DNA from: Actinomycetes bacterium
GTDB lineage: Bacteria > Actinomycetota > Actinomycetes > Actinomycetales > Microbacteriaceae
Assembly (NCBI GenBank): GCA_023390155.1
Contig: JAEWDJ010000084.1
Location: 1 to 12,825 of the forward strand
Direction: 5' to 3'
DNA: 12,825 bases
A model generated the notes under the pieces. The model was not told the DNA's origin, searched no databases, and saw nothing but the letters and a program-made list of their open reading frames with translations. The translations under genes were made by a program, and so were the position numbers. This document shows, piece by piece, positions 5,785-12,463 of the stretch. The stretch's first letter is position 1; the number at the start of each line of letters is the position of its first letter.

Positions 5785-6732
5785 TTGGCTACCACACAGG
5801 CTCTCGGGAAGTCCCGAACCGGGCGTCGTGAAGACACGAGGTCCCGATCCGGGCGTCGCCCACGCACGAGCGGCGCTCGTTGGTACTTCGTGTTGCCGGC
5901 CCTGGCACTGTTCGCGTTCGCGGTGCTTTACCCATCCGTACAAGGCATCTGGTACTCGTTTCAACGCTGGGACGGGCTGGGTGCCGGCGGTACCTTTGAC
6001 GGCTTCGCAAACTATGTCGCGATATTCACCGATCCTGCGTCGTCGGTCTGGATCCGCAACACCCTCGTCATCGCCGCCCTCGTCACCGTGCTGCAGATCG
6101 GGATCGGCCTGCTCCTCGCGCTCGGCGTCCACCGCCGGATCAAGAGCCGGCACGTGCTACGGCTCGTCTTCTTCGCCCCGGTGCTCATCGTCTCTGTGGT
6201 CGTCGCGTTCGTCTGGCAGTACATCTTCTCGCCGGCCGGCCCGCTCAACTCGCTGCTCGACGCCGTCGGTCTGGGGATACTCAAGCAGAACTGGCTGGGC
6301 GACCCGACGATCGCGATCGGCTGCATCGTCACCGTCATCGTCTGGCAGTTCGCTGGATATTCGATGGTCATCTTCCTCGCGGGCCTCGAGAGCGTCCCGG
6401 TGGAACTGGAGGAGGCGGCGCAGCTCGACGGCGCCGGCGTCTGGCAGCGATTCGTCACCGTGACGGTCCCCGCGCTGTGGCCCGCAACCACCACGAATCT
6501 GATGCTCGCGCTGATTCACGGCCTGACGGTGTTCGACGTGATCTGGGTGATGACACAGGGAGGACCTGCGGGCCAGACCGACTCGGTCGCCACCACGCTT
6601 TACCGCACGGCCTTCGCGTATGGGGACATTGGAAAGGCGACAGCCATGGGAGTCGCCTTCGCCGTCCTCGTCGGCGTCATCTCGTTCGTGCAGTACCGCT
6701 ACCTCAACCGCCAATCCAGGAGGGCCTCGTGA
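5785..6732 (+). CDS. CUT1-family sugar ABC transporter permease (MalF/UgpA type)
   Basis: An inner-membrane permease subunit of 315 aa, starting at TTG. A basic cytoplasmic N-terminus of about 30 residues precedes six predicted membrane segments, at about 33-55, 92-116, 126-148, 176-200, 232-256 and 285-305. The EAA loop that docks the ATPase is clear at 206-223 (EEAAQLDGAGVWQRF). The N-terminus contains an Arg-rich 10-aa tandem repeat (SRTGRREDTR then SRSGRRPRTS), encoded by a 30-bp DNA repeat. The stop overlaps the GTG start of permease 2 by four bases, so the two are coupled and should form a heterodimer. With the binding protein downstream, they import a carbohydrate, presumably the substrate of the surrounding enzymes. 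No ATPase gene is nearby. Confidence 0.92.
   Translation: MATTQALGKSRTGRREDTRSRSGRRPRTSGARWYFVLPALALFAFAVLYPSVQGIWYSFQRWDGLGAGGTFDGFANYVAIFTDPASSVWIRNTLVIAALVTVLQIGIGLLLALGVHRRIKSRHVLRLVFFAPVLIVSVVVAFVWQYIFSPAGPLNSLLDAVGLGILKQNWLGDPTIAIGCIVTVIVWQFAGYSMVIFLAGLESVPVELEEAAQLDGAGVWQRFVTVTVPALWPATTTNLMLALIHGLTVFDVIWVMTQGGPAGQTDSVATTLYRTAFAYGDIGKATAMGVAFAVLVGVISFVQYRYLNRQSRRAS
5811..5870 (+). repeat. two tandem 30-bp direct repeats inside the permease 1 N-terminal coding region
   Basis: Unit 1 is 5811-5840 and unit 2 is 5841-5870, each beginning GTCCCGA, continuing CCGGGCGTCG and ending CACGAG. They match at 24 of 30 positions. The period is a multiple of three, so the duplication gives two 10-aa Arg-rich units without shifting frame. 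A palindrome TCGGGA-AG-TCCCGA (5804-5817) overlaps the first unit. Confidence 0.75.
6718..6723 (+). promoter_or_regulatory. ribosome binding site for permease 2
   Basis: AGGAGG lies inside the end of permease 1, five bases before GTG 6729. It supports that start and the four-base GTGA overlap. Confidence 0.75.
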
Positions 6733-7550
6733 ATCGCTACACCTGGAGGACCGGAGTCCGCGAGGGCGCCATGATCCTCGTCGCGCTCGTGTTCCTCTTC
6801 CCGATCTACATCCTCGTCAACATGGCGATCCGGCTCCCCAGCGATCCGACCCCGGCGATTATCCCGACGGCGAAGCCGACATTGGACAACTTCTTCGCGG
6901 CCTGGACGGAGGGCAACCTCGGTTCGGCGTGGCTGGTGACGATCGCGCTGATGATCTCGAGCGTGCTGGTCATCGTGGTGGTGTCGGCCCTGGCCTCCTT
7001 CACGCTCGCCCGCGCGACGGCCGGCTGGTCGACGTGGCTCTACTACGTCTTCATGGTCGGGCTCCTCCTTCCCGTGCAGATCGCCATGGTGCCGCTCTAC
7101 AAGAACATGGTGGCCCTCGGCCTGGCCGGTTCTCCGGTGGCGCTCTTCTTGCTCTATGTCGGTCTCCGGCTGCCGTTCTCGATCTTCCTGTACGTGCAGT
7201 TCATGCGGCAGCTGCCGGTGGAGTACGAGGAGGCGGCGACGATCGACGGAGCGAGCGCGTTCGGGGTCTTCCGGCGGATCGTCTTCCCGCTCATGCGGCC
7301 CGTGACCGGTGTCGTGGTCATCCTCAACGGTCTCTTCATCTTCAACGACTTCCTCTCGCCGCTGCTGTACCTGACCGGGACGAAGTACCAGACCCTGACG
7401 GTCTCCGTCTTCAGTTTCGTCGGCGAGTACACGAGCAATTGGAACCTCGTCTTCGCGGCTCTGATCATCGCCGCGCTGCCCATGCTGATCGTCTACTTCT
7501 TCCTCCAGCGGACCCTGATCCAGGGCTTCGCGTCGGGGATCAAGGGCTGA
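6729..7550 (+). CDS. CUT1-family sugar ABC transporter permease (MalG/UgpE type)
   Basis: The second inner-membrane permease, 273 aa, a typical length for MalG-like subunits. It begins at GTG 6729 with AGGAGG five bases upstream. Hydrophobic segments fall at about 13-33, 66-93, 103-122, 135-156, 192-212 and 240-261. The EAA loop is at 167-188 (EEAATIDGASAFGVFRRIVFP). The C-terminus ends QGFASGIKG, a hallmark of this subfamily (MalG-like proteins end similarly). It is coupled to permease 1 and followed after 65 bp by the binding-protein gene. The family call is secure; the exact sugar is not visible. Confidence 0.93.
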   Translation: MNRYTWRTGVREGAMILVALVFLFPIYILVNMAIRLPSDPTPAIIPTAKPTLDNFFAAWTEGNLGSAWLVTIALMISSVLVIVVVSALASFTLARATAGWSTWLYYVFMVGLLLPVQIAMVPLYKNMVALGLAGSPVALFLLYVGLRLPFSIFLYVQFMRQLPVEYEEAATIDGASAFGVFRRIVFPLMRPVTGVVVILNGLFIFNDFLSPLLYLTGTKYQTLTVSVFSFVGEYTSNWNLVFAALIIAALPMLIVYFFLQRTLIQGFASGIKG

Positions 7551-7615
7551 CGTCGAACACGTCCGCCTGAACCGCTGCACCGCTAAACCCACCCCTCACG
7601 GAAAGGGATGTCACT

Positions 7616-8911
7616 GTGGACATCAAGAAGAAACTCGGAATCCTCGCCGGTGTGGCGAGCGTTCTCCTGCTCGCCGGGTGCTCCGGCGCGACCCCGGCGG
7701 CGACGTCGTCGTCGTCGTCGAGCGCGGCGGACGCCTACTCCGGCCCGCTCACGATCACGTGGAAGAACACGGAGAGCGCCGGGCTCAACGCCCTCCTCCC
7801 CCTCTACAAGAAGCTGCACCCGGGGCTCGACGTGACGGTGAGCGTCGCCGACAGTACGCAGCTCGCGTCGACCACGCGCACCCAGCTCAGCTCGGGGACC
7901 GCGTCCGACATCGTCTGGCTGTGGGCCGGTATCGGCAACCCGCTGTCGGTCGGGGTCATCGGCGGCGCCGGCTATCTCGCCGACCTGTCGAAGGAGCCGT
8001 GGGCCGGCACCTTCCCCGGCTACATCAACCCGCTGACGCAGTACAAGGGCGGTAAGACGGGGATGCTGCCGATGGACATCACGTCCTTCAGCACGTTCTA
8101 CAACGACGACGCCATGAAGAAGGCGGGGCTGAAGCCGCCGACGACGTGGGACCAAGTCCTGACCTTCTGCAAGGCAGCCACGGACAAGGGCGTCTCCGCC
8201 TATGCGTTCGGTCCGGCGACGGTCAGCGACGCCCAGAACATCGTTTACAACCTCGCGCCAACACTGGTGTACGGCCCTGATCCCTCATTCACGAAGAATC
8301 TCGTGTCTGGCAAAGCGACGTTCTCCAACACCAGCGGATGGCTCACAACGGTGGACAAGTACAAGCAGATGCTCGACGCCGGGTGCTTCCCCAAGGATCT
8401 CACCGGGCTCACCATCCCGCAGGCGACGAAGCTCGTCGCCTCCGGGGGTGCGCTCGGCTATCCGACCGTCGGCTTCACACTGTCTTCCCTTCAGGCGGCC
8501 AACCCCAGCACTAGCTGGACCTGGGCGCCGATCCCGGCGACGAACGATGCGAAGAAGCAGTACATCACTGCGTCCGTGACGGGCGGACCCGGAGTGAGTG
8601 CTCAGGCGAAGAACAAGGCCGCTGCAATCGCCTTCCTGAACTGGCTCGCCGAGCCTGCTCAGATGAACCGTTATGTCCAAGCGCTGACCGGAACGGCTCC
8701 CTCGATCCCCAACAAGGAATTCGTGGCCGACTCCAATCTCACAGCCATGAACGGCTACATCCAGAACAAGCGGGCGGTCACATTCCTCAACCACTACTGG
8801 ACGAATCCGGCACTGGAACAGACCATGCAGTCGAGCCTCCAAGCGATGCTCATCGGGTCTCAGTCACCCAAGCAGGTCCTCGCCAATATGACAGCTCATA
8901 TCAAGAACTGA
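7616..8911 (+). CDS. extracellular sugar-binding lipoprotein of CUT1 ABC importer (SBP_bac_1 family)
   Basis: A 431-aa binding protein anchored in the membrane outer face. It has a lipoprotein signal: basic MDIKKK, a hydrophobic core and the lipobox LLAGC, with Cys22 as the lipidated residue. A Thr/Ser/Ala linker (about 26-38) follows, encoded partly by a run of TCG triplets at 7704-7720. The mature domain begins GPLTITWKNTES and has the length and aromatic-rich pattern of family 1 sugar-binding proteins. The start is GTG 7616, with GGAAAGGG about 9 bases upstream. An ATG at 7608 is in the wrong frame. It delivers substrate to the two permeases just upstream. Transcription probably continues from the permease genes, and a large palindrome follows the stop codon. 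Confidence 0.93.
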   Translation: MDIKKKLGILAGVASVLLLAGCSGATPAATSSSSSSAADAYSGPLTITWKNTESAGLNALLPLYKKLHPGLDVTVSVADSTQLASTTRTQLSSGTASDIVWLWAGIGNPLSVGVIGGAGYLADLSKEPWAGTFPGYINPLTQYKGGKTGMLPMDITSFSTFYNDDAMKKAGLKPPTTWDQVLTFCKAATDKGVSAYAFGPATVSDAQNIVYNLAPTLVYGPDPSFTKNLVSGKATFSNTSGWLTTVDKYKQMLDAGCFPKDLTGLTIPQATKLVASGGALGYPTVGFTLSSLQAANPSTSWTWAPIPATNDAKKQYITASVTGGPGVSAQAKNKAAAIAFLNWLAEPAQMNRYVQALTGTAPSIPNKEFVADSNLTAMNGYIQNKRAVTFLNHYWTNPALEQTMQSSLQAMLIGSQSPKQVLANMTAHIKN

Positions 8912-8929
8912 ATCGGAACTTCTTTCGAC

Positions 8930-8969
8930 GCTGGGGCGTAGGGCGGCAGATGCCGCGCTACGCCCCAGC
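8930..8969. terminator. 40-nt near-perfect palindrome between the binding-protein and regulator genes
   Basis: The outer arms are exact: GCTGGGGCGTAG (8930-8941) and CTACGCCCCAGC (8958-8969). One G-G mismatch (8942/8957) separates them from exact inner arms GCGGCA and TGCCGC around a GA centre. As RNA it would be a very stable hairpin beginning 18 bases after the stop of the binding-protein gene. There is no T-run on either side, so it is not a classical intrinsic terminator. It may end or slow transcription, protect the 3' end of the abundant binding-protein mRNA, or bind a protein. Confidence 0.6.
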
Positions 8970-9017
8970 CGCTAATGTGAGGGGCCGCACTACGAAAGCG
9001 ATGAAGGGGAGGTAGCC

Positions 9018-10007
9018 ATGGCCGATGCCTCGCACGAGACCGGTCGGCCGTCGAAGCGGGTGACCCACGCCGATGTCGCACGCGCCTCCGGTGTGTCCCG
9101 GGCGACGGTCAGCTATGTGCTGAACGACGTGCCCGGCAAGCAGATCTCCGAACGGACCCGCGAGCTGGTCCTGAGCAAGGCTCGTGAGCTGGGTCACCTC
9201 CCCTTCGCCCCGGCACGTTCGCTCCGGCTCGGCCGAAGCGACGTGGTGCTGGCCCTCGTCGGCGATTTCGGCCTGGGCTACGTGTCGAACCACATCCTCG
9301 CCGACCTCGACACCGCCCTGGCCGCGCGAGGCTACCTGGTTATCGTCCATCGATTCGACGCCTCGCTGCGGTCGATCCCGAAGCTGTGGGGCGCTGTGAC
9401 GCCCGCCCTGGTCGTCTCGATGGGCGGGATGCTGGTCCCAGACTCCGATCAGCAGGTGATCGAGGGCACGGGCACGAAATTCCTCCGCCTGCACGGCGAC
9501 GTCGATCACCGCAGCGCAGGCTCGCTCCAGGTGTCGTACCTGGTCGAGAAGGGCCACCGGCTCATCGGCTACGCTTACCCCAGCGCGGCCAACGTGCAGC
9601 TCGTGGCCAGGGAGAGGTTCGAGGGTGCCGCTCACCGGGCGGCAGCGCTCGGCATCGACGAGCTCGGACGGCGCCCGATCGACGTCGAGGACCCGTCGAC
9701 GGTGACGGCGGCGGTGGAGGGGTGGCTGCAGGCCGGCACGACCGCGGTGTGCGCCCACAACGACGAGATCGCGATCATGATCGTCGAGGCCTTGCACGAC
9801 CGCGGCGTCGACGTCGGGGCCGGCGGTGTGGCCGTCATCGGCAACGACGACATCCCGGCCGGACGCATGAACCTCACGACGATCCGGATCGACGCCGCGG
9901 CCTGGAGCCGGGATGTCGTCGACTCCGTCACGGCACTGCTCGACGGGACGGAGCAAGAGGTCTCCCCGCGCGACTATCTGCAACTCGTGGTCCGTAGCTC
10001 GGCATGA
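9018..10007 (+). CDS. LacI-family transcriptional regulator
   Basis: A 329-aa cytosolic DNA-binding regulator. The N-terminal helix-turn-helix is at about 15-37 (THADVARASGVSRATVSYVLN), shifted about 12 residues from a typical LacI start. Hinge residues about 58-71 include ARSLRLGRS. A periplasmic-binding-protein-like effector domain follows to the end, with the AVIGNDDIPAGRM segment typical of strand 9 of the family. ATG 9018 has AGGGGAGG just upstream. Next to a sugar importer and sugar-phosphate enzymes, it most likely represses the locus until an inducer, perhaps a pathway intermediate, binds. The hairpin at 8930-8969 separates it from the transporter genes. It converges on the RpiB gene with a 27-bp gap. 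Operator sites are not proven. Confidence 0.92.
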   Translation: MADASHETGRPSKRVTHADVARASGVSRATVSYVLNDVPGKQISERTRELVLSKARELGHLPFAPARSLRLGRSDVVLALVGDFGLGYVSNHILADLDTALAARGYLVIVHRFDASLRSIPKLWGAVTPALVVSMGGMLVPDSDQQVIEGTGTKFLRLHGDVDHRSAGSLQVSYLVEKGHRLIGYAYPSAANVQLVARERFEGAAHRAAALGIDELGRRPIDVEDPSTVTAAVEGWLQAGTTAVCAHNDEIAIMIVEALHDRGVDVGAGGVAVIGNDDIPAGRMNLTTIRIDAAAWSRDVVDSVTALLDGTEQEVSPRDYLQLVVRSSA

Positions 10008-10034
10008 CCCGGAGCAGTGACGGCGGTCGAAGGC

Positions 10035-10505
10035 TCAGCACATGCCAGAGGTCTCGTACTGCTCGATCACGGCCACCTTCGCCGCGCTGGCGCTCTGCGG
10101 GTCGAAGCGGTAGCCCAGCCACTCGCGCACGAGCCGGCGGGCGAGCTCGATGCCGACGACCCGCTGGCCCAGGCAGAGCACCTGCGCGTCGTTGCTGAGG
10201 ATGCCGCGCTCGACGGAGTAACTGTCGTGCGCTACGACGGCCCGGACGCCGGGCACCTTGTTCGCCGAGATCGCGACGCCGAGCCCCGTGCCGCAGACGA
10301 GCAGGGCTCGATCGGCTTCTCCGCTGGCGACCAGCTCGGCGGCGCGGATCGCGACCCGGGGATACGCGGTGTGACCGTCCGCGTCGACTCCCACGTCCAC
10401 GACACCGGACACGAGCGGGCTCACCTCCAGGTCGGCCTTCAGAACCGTCTTGTAGTCGTATCCGGCGTCATCGCTGCCGATGACGATCCGCAGAGCTTCC
10501 GTCAT
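10035..10505 (-). CDS. rpiB: RpiB/LacAB-family sugar-phosphate isomerase, probable D-erythrulose-4-phosphate isomerase (DerI-like)
   Basis: A 156-aa cytosolic aldose-ketose isomerase of the RpiB fold. It has catalytic-type Cys71 in LVCGTGLGVAISANKVPGVR, the Cys form of the family rather than the mycobacterial Ser/Glu ribose-5-phosphate form. The early motif is GSDDAGYDYK, with Asp where classical RpiB has His (SDHAG). SVERGILSNDAQVLCLGQRVVG at 97-118 carries the conserved Asn-Asp and the second substrate loop. Of two in-frame ATGs, 10505 is preferred because AAGGAGG sits 8 nt upstream; for 10511 the gap would be only 2. It follows the kinase gene by 30 bp. DerI/EryI proteins of erythritol pathways convert D-erythrulose-4-phosphate to D-erythrose-4-phosphate. 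That role is inferred from the neighbours; ribose-5-phosphate isomerase activity is the alternative. Confidence 0.88.
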   Translation of the reverse strand: MTEALRIVIGSDDAGYDYKTVLKADLEVSPLVSGVVDVGVDADGHTAYPRVAIRAAELVASGEADRALLVCGTGLGVAISANKVPGVRAVVAHDSYSVERGILSNDAQVLCLGQRVVGIELARRLVREWLGYRFDPQSASAAKVAVIEQYETSGMC

Positions 10506-10513
10506 GTCCATGT

Positions 10514-10520
10514 CCTCCTT
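10514..10520 (-). promoter_or_regulatory. ribosome binding site that decides the RpiB start
   Basis: On the minus strand AAGGAGG lies 8 nt before ATG 10505 and only 2 nt before ATG 10511, so the downstream ATG is the better start. Confidence 0.65.
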
Positions 10521-10535
10521 GTTGCCGACCAGCCG

Positions 10536-12305
10536 TCAGCCGTGCGAATGGGTACGGGAATCATCGATCGCGCCGCCTACGGCGCGAACCACGAGGGCGA
10601 ACGAGTATGCGCCGGGATCGGGGTGGCCGAGGCTCTTCTCGGCGTGCGGGCGTGCCCTCCCCATGCGCGGAAGCAGGTCGGCGGTGGCGGCCCCCGCCGT
10701 TTCGGCGGCGCCGACGGCAGCGGCCCACGCGACGGCGAGAGGCAGCTGCTGCTTCTCGGTCAGGGTGGAAGCGAAGGGCACGAGTGCGTCGACCATGGTC
10801 TTGTCGCCGGGGGCTGCTCCGCCCGTGGACTGCACGCGCCGGGCTGCAGCGGCCGCACCCGCGGCGAGCTGTGCGGTCGTCGGGATGTCCAGGTCGCCGA
10901 CCTGAGCGCCGAGCGTCTCGAGGATCAGGCCCCAGAGCATGCCGGAGGTGCCGCCCGCGCGATCGGCCCAGGCGGCTCCGGCCCGGGTGAGGACGGTCCC
11001 CGCCCCGGCACCACGGCGGATGGCGTCGCCGGCGGCTGCCGCCGCTGCGACGGCGCCGCGCTGCATGCCGATTCCGTGGTCGCCGTCGCCGGCGACTGCG
11101 TCGAGTCGGCCGAGTTCGTCGACATGACGGTCGATCGTCGCGCGCGCGGCCTCCAGCGCCTCGCCGACCAGCCGCGCCGCGACCCGGGAGGCGTCCGAGG
11201 CTGCCGGTACGACGTCTGCGAGCGCCGCAGACGGGTGCTGCGATGCGGCCGGTCGATGATCCGGTACCGGCAGGCGCTCCGGCGAGGTGCCATCCACCGA
11301 TGGGCCGGTGCGATACGACGGAGTGCTCGCCGGCGCGCTCCAGAGCCGCTCGAGTTCCTCGTCCAACCAGCAGACGGTGAGAGACAGCCCTGCCATGTCG
11401 AAGCTGGTCGTGAACTCTCCCACCTCCGTGAAAGCCAGTTCCACGCCGGCCGCGGCGAACGCTTCGGCGACGGAGCCAAAGAGCACGAACAGCTCCTCGT
11501 ACTTGACCGAGCCCAGTCCGTTCAGGACGACCAGCACCCTGCCTCCCGCCGGTGTCCCGACATCCTCCGGGAGCTCGGCCAGCAGCGATTCCACCAGCAG
11601 GGCGCCGAGTTCATCGGCCCGCGGAACCGGGGCCTCGTCGATGCCGGGCTCGCCGTGGATTCCCATACCGATCGCCATCCGGCCCTCGGGAACGGTGAAC
11701 AGCGGCGCGTCGGCGCCGGGAAGCGAGCAGCCGCCGAACGCCACGCCCAGCGACCGCGTGCGATCGTTCGCGCGGCGGGCGACGATCGTGACCTCGTCGA
11801 GTGAGCGCCCCTCCTCCGCTGCGGCGGACGCCACCTTGTAGACGATCAGGCCGCCGGCGATGCCGCGTCTCTTCTCCCGTTCGGCAGGGGACGCGCTGGA
11901 GATGTCGTCGGTGACCCAGACGGTCCTGCTGTCGATGCCGTCCGCGCGGAGCCGATCCGCCGCCGCCGTGAAGTTGAGCACGTCGCCGGCGTAATTGCCG
12001 CAGGCGAGGAGGACTCCTCCGCCGTTCTCAGCGGCACGGGCGACGCTGTGCACGGCGTGCGCGCTCGGCGATGCGAACAGGTCTCCCATGGCTGCGCCGT
12101 CCGCCAAGCCGGGTCCGACGAGCCCCGCGAAGGCCGGGTAGTGGCCGGATCCGCCACCGATGACGACGCTCACCCGGCCGGGGCGCGACGGCCGGGCGCG
12201 CACGACCCCGCCCTCGACTCCGCGGACGAAGCTGCTGTTCGCGGCGAGGAAGCCGGCGCGGAGTTCTCCGGCGAATTCGGTCGGGTCGTTGAACAAGCGG
12301 GTCAT
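10536..12305 (-). CDS. DhaK-DhaL fusion kinase, probable erythrulose kinase (LerK/DerK-like)
   Basis: A 589-aa ATP-dependent ketose kinase. The DhaK domain (about 1-330) has GGGSGHYPAF at 50-59, KNYTGD-like CGNYAGDVLNF at 102-112, GMGIHGEPG with His217 (binds the substrate ketone covalently in DhaK) and TTSFDMAGLSLTV at 299-311. A Pro/Ser/Ala linker at about 325-370 leads to DhaL (about 375-585), with GDGDHG at 406-411 (ATP-Mg aspartates), GGTSG at 451-455, GDKTMVDAL at 500-508 and GHPDPGA at 560-566. Bacterial PTS-linked Dha kinases are split; this fused, ATP-using form resembles fungal and Citrobacter kinases and the mycobacterial erythrulose kinases. GGSGH is followed by Tyr, not the Glu of glycerone kinases. 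ATG 12305 is preferred over GTG 12335 because RLFNDP begins the conserved domain and GGGGAG precedes it. First gene of a kinase-RpiB operon. Confidence 0.9.
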   Translation of the reverse strand: MTRLFNDPTEFAGELRAGFLAANSSFVRGVEGGVVRARPSRPGRVSVVIGGGSGHYPAFAGLVGPGLADGAAMGDLFASPSAHAVHSVARAAENGGGVLLACGNYAGDVLNFTAAADRLRADGIDSRTVWVTDDISSASPAEREKRRGIAGGLIVYKVASAAAEEGRSLDEVTIVARRANDRTRSLGVAFGGCSLPGADAPLFTVPEGRMAIGMGIHGEPGIDEAPVPRADELGALLVESLLAELPEDVGTPAGGRVLVVLNGLGSVKYEELFVLFGSVAEAFAAAGVELAFTEVGEFTTSFDMAGLSLTVCWLDEELERLWSAPASTPSYRTGPSVDGTSPERLPVPDHRPAASQHPSAALADVVPAASDASRVAARLVGEALEAARATIDRHVDELGRLDAVAGDGDHGIGMQRGAVAAAAAAGDAIRRGAGAGTVLTRAGAAWADRAGGTSGMLWGLILETLGAQVGDLDIPTTAQLAAGAAAAARRVQSTGGAAPGDKTMVDALVPFASTLTEKQQLPLAVAWAAAVGAAETAGAATADLLPRMGRARPHAEKSLGHPDPGAYSFALVVRAVGGAIDDSRTHSHG

Positions 12306-12463
12306 GCTCCGATGCTCCCCGCGACCGCGGGACACGGGCTATGACGTCTGCGACACTGCGGCGACGGTGCGCGCCAAGGTCGTCGGCGTGGTTGTCGCGT
12401 ACGTCCAACCGCCTGTCAGGGATATGCGCGAACGACCTCCGCCGCCGCGGGTTCGATGGGGGC
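12306..12463. promoter_or_regulatory. divergent intergenic region between the kinase operon and the carboxymuconolactone-decarboxylase-family gene
   Basis: This 158-bp stretch must carry the kinase-rpiB promoter and probably the promoter of the rightward gene. The only symmetry I see is GGTTG-N11-CAACC at 12390-12410, which is weak. I could not place convincing promoter hexamers on either strand. It has no other recognisable element. Confidence 0.3.

Noticed and set aside
7704..7720. TCG triplet run as a phase-variable repeat
   Set aside because: The unit is three bases, so slippage would not shift the frame, and Ser-rich linkers after the lipobox are common.
7608..7835. ATG 7608 as a start near the binding-protein gene
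   Set aside because: It opens a different frame with no signal peptide; GTG 7616 gives a complete lipoprotein signal with lipobox.
8930..8969. Reading the palindrome as a standard intrinsic terminator
   Set aside because: Neither strand has the T-run that should follow the hairpin. I list it as terminator-like only for want of a better feature type.
10017..11804. 595-codon open frame on the plus strand opposite the RpiB and kinase genes
   Set aside because: It is antisense to two genes with intact catalytic motifs, has low-complexity composition, and has no good start site.
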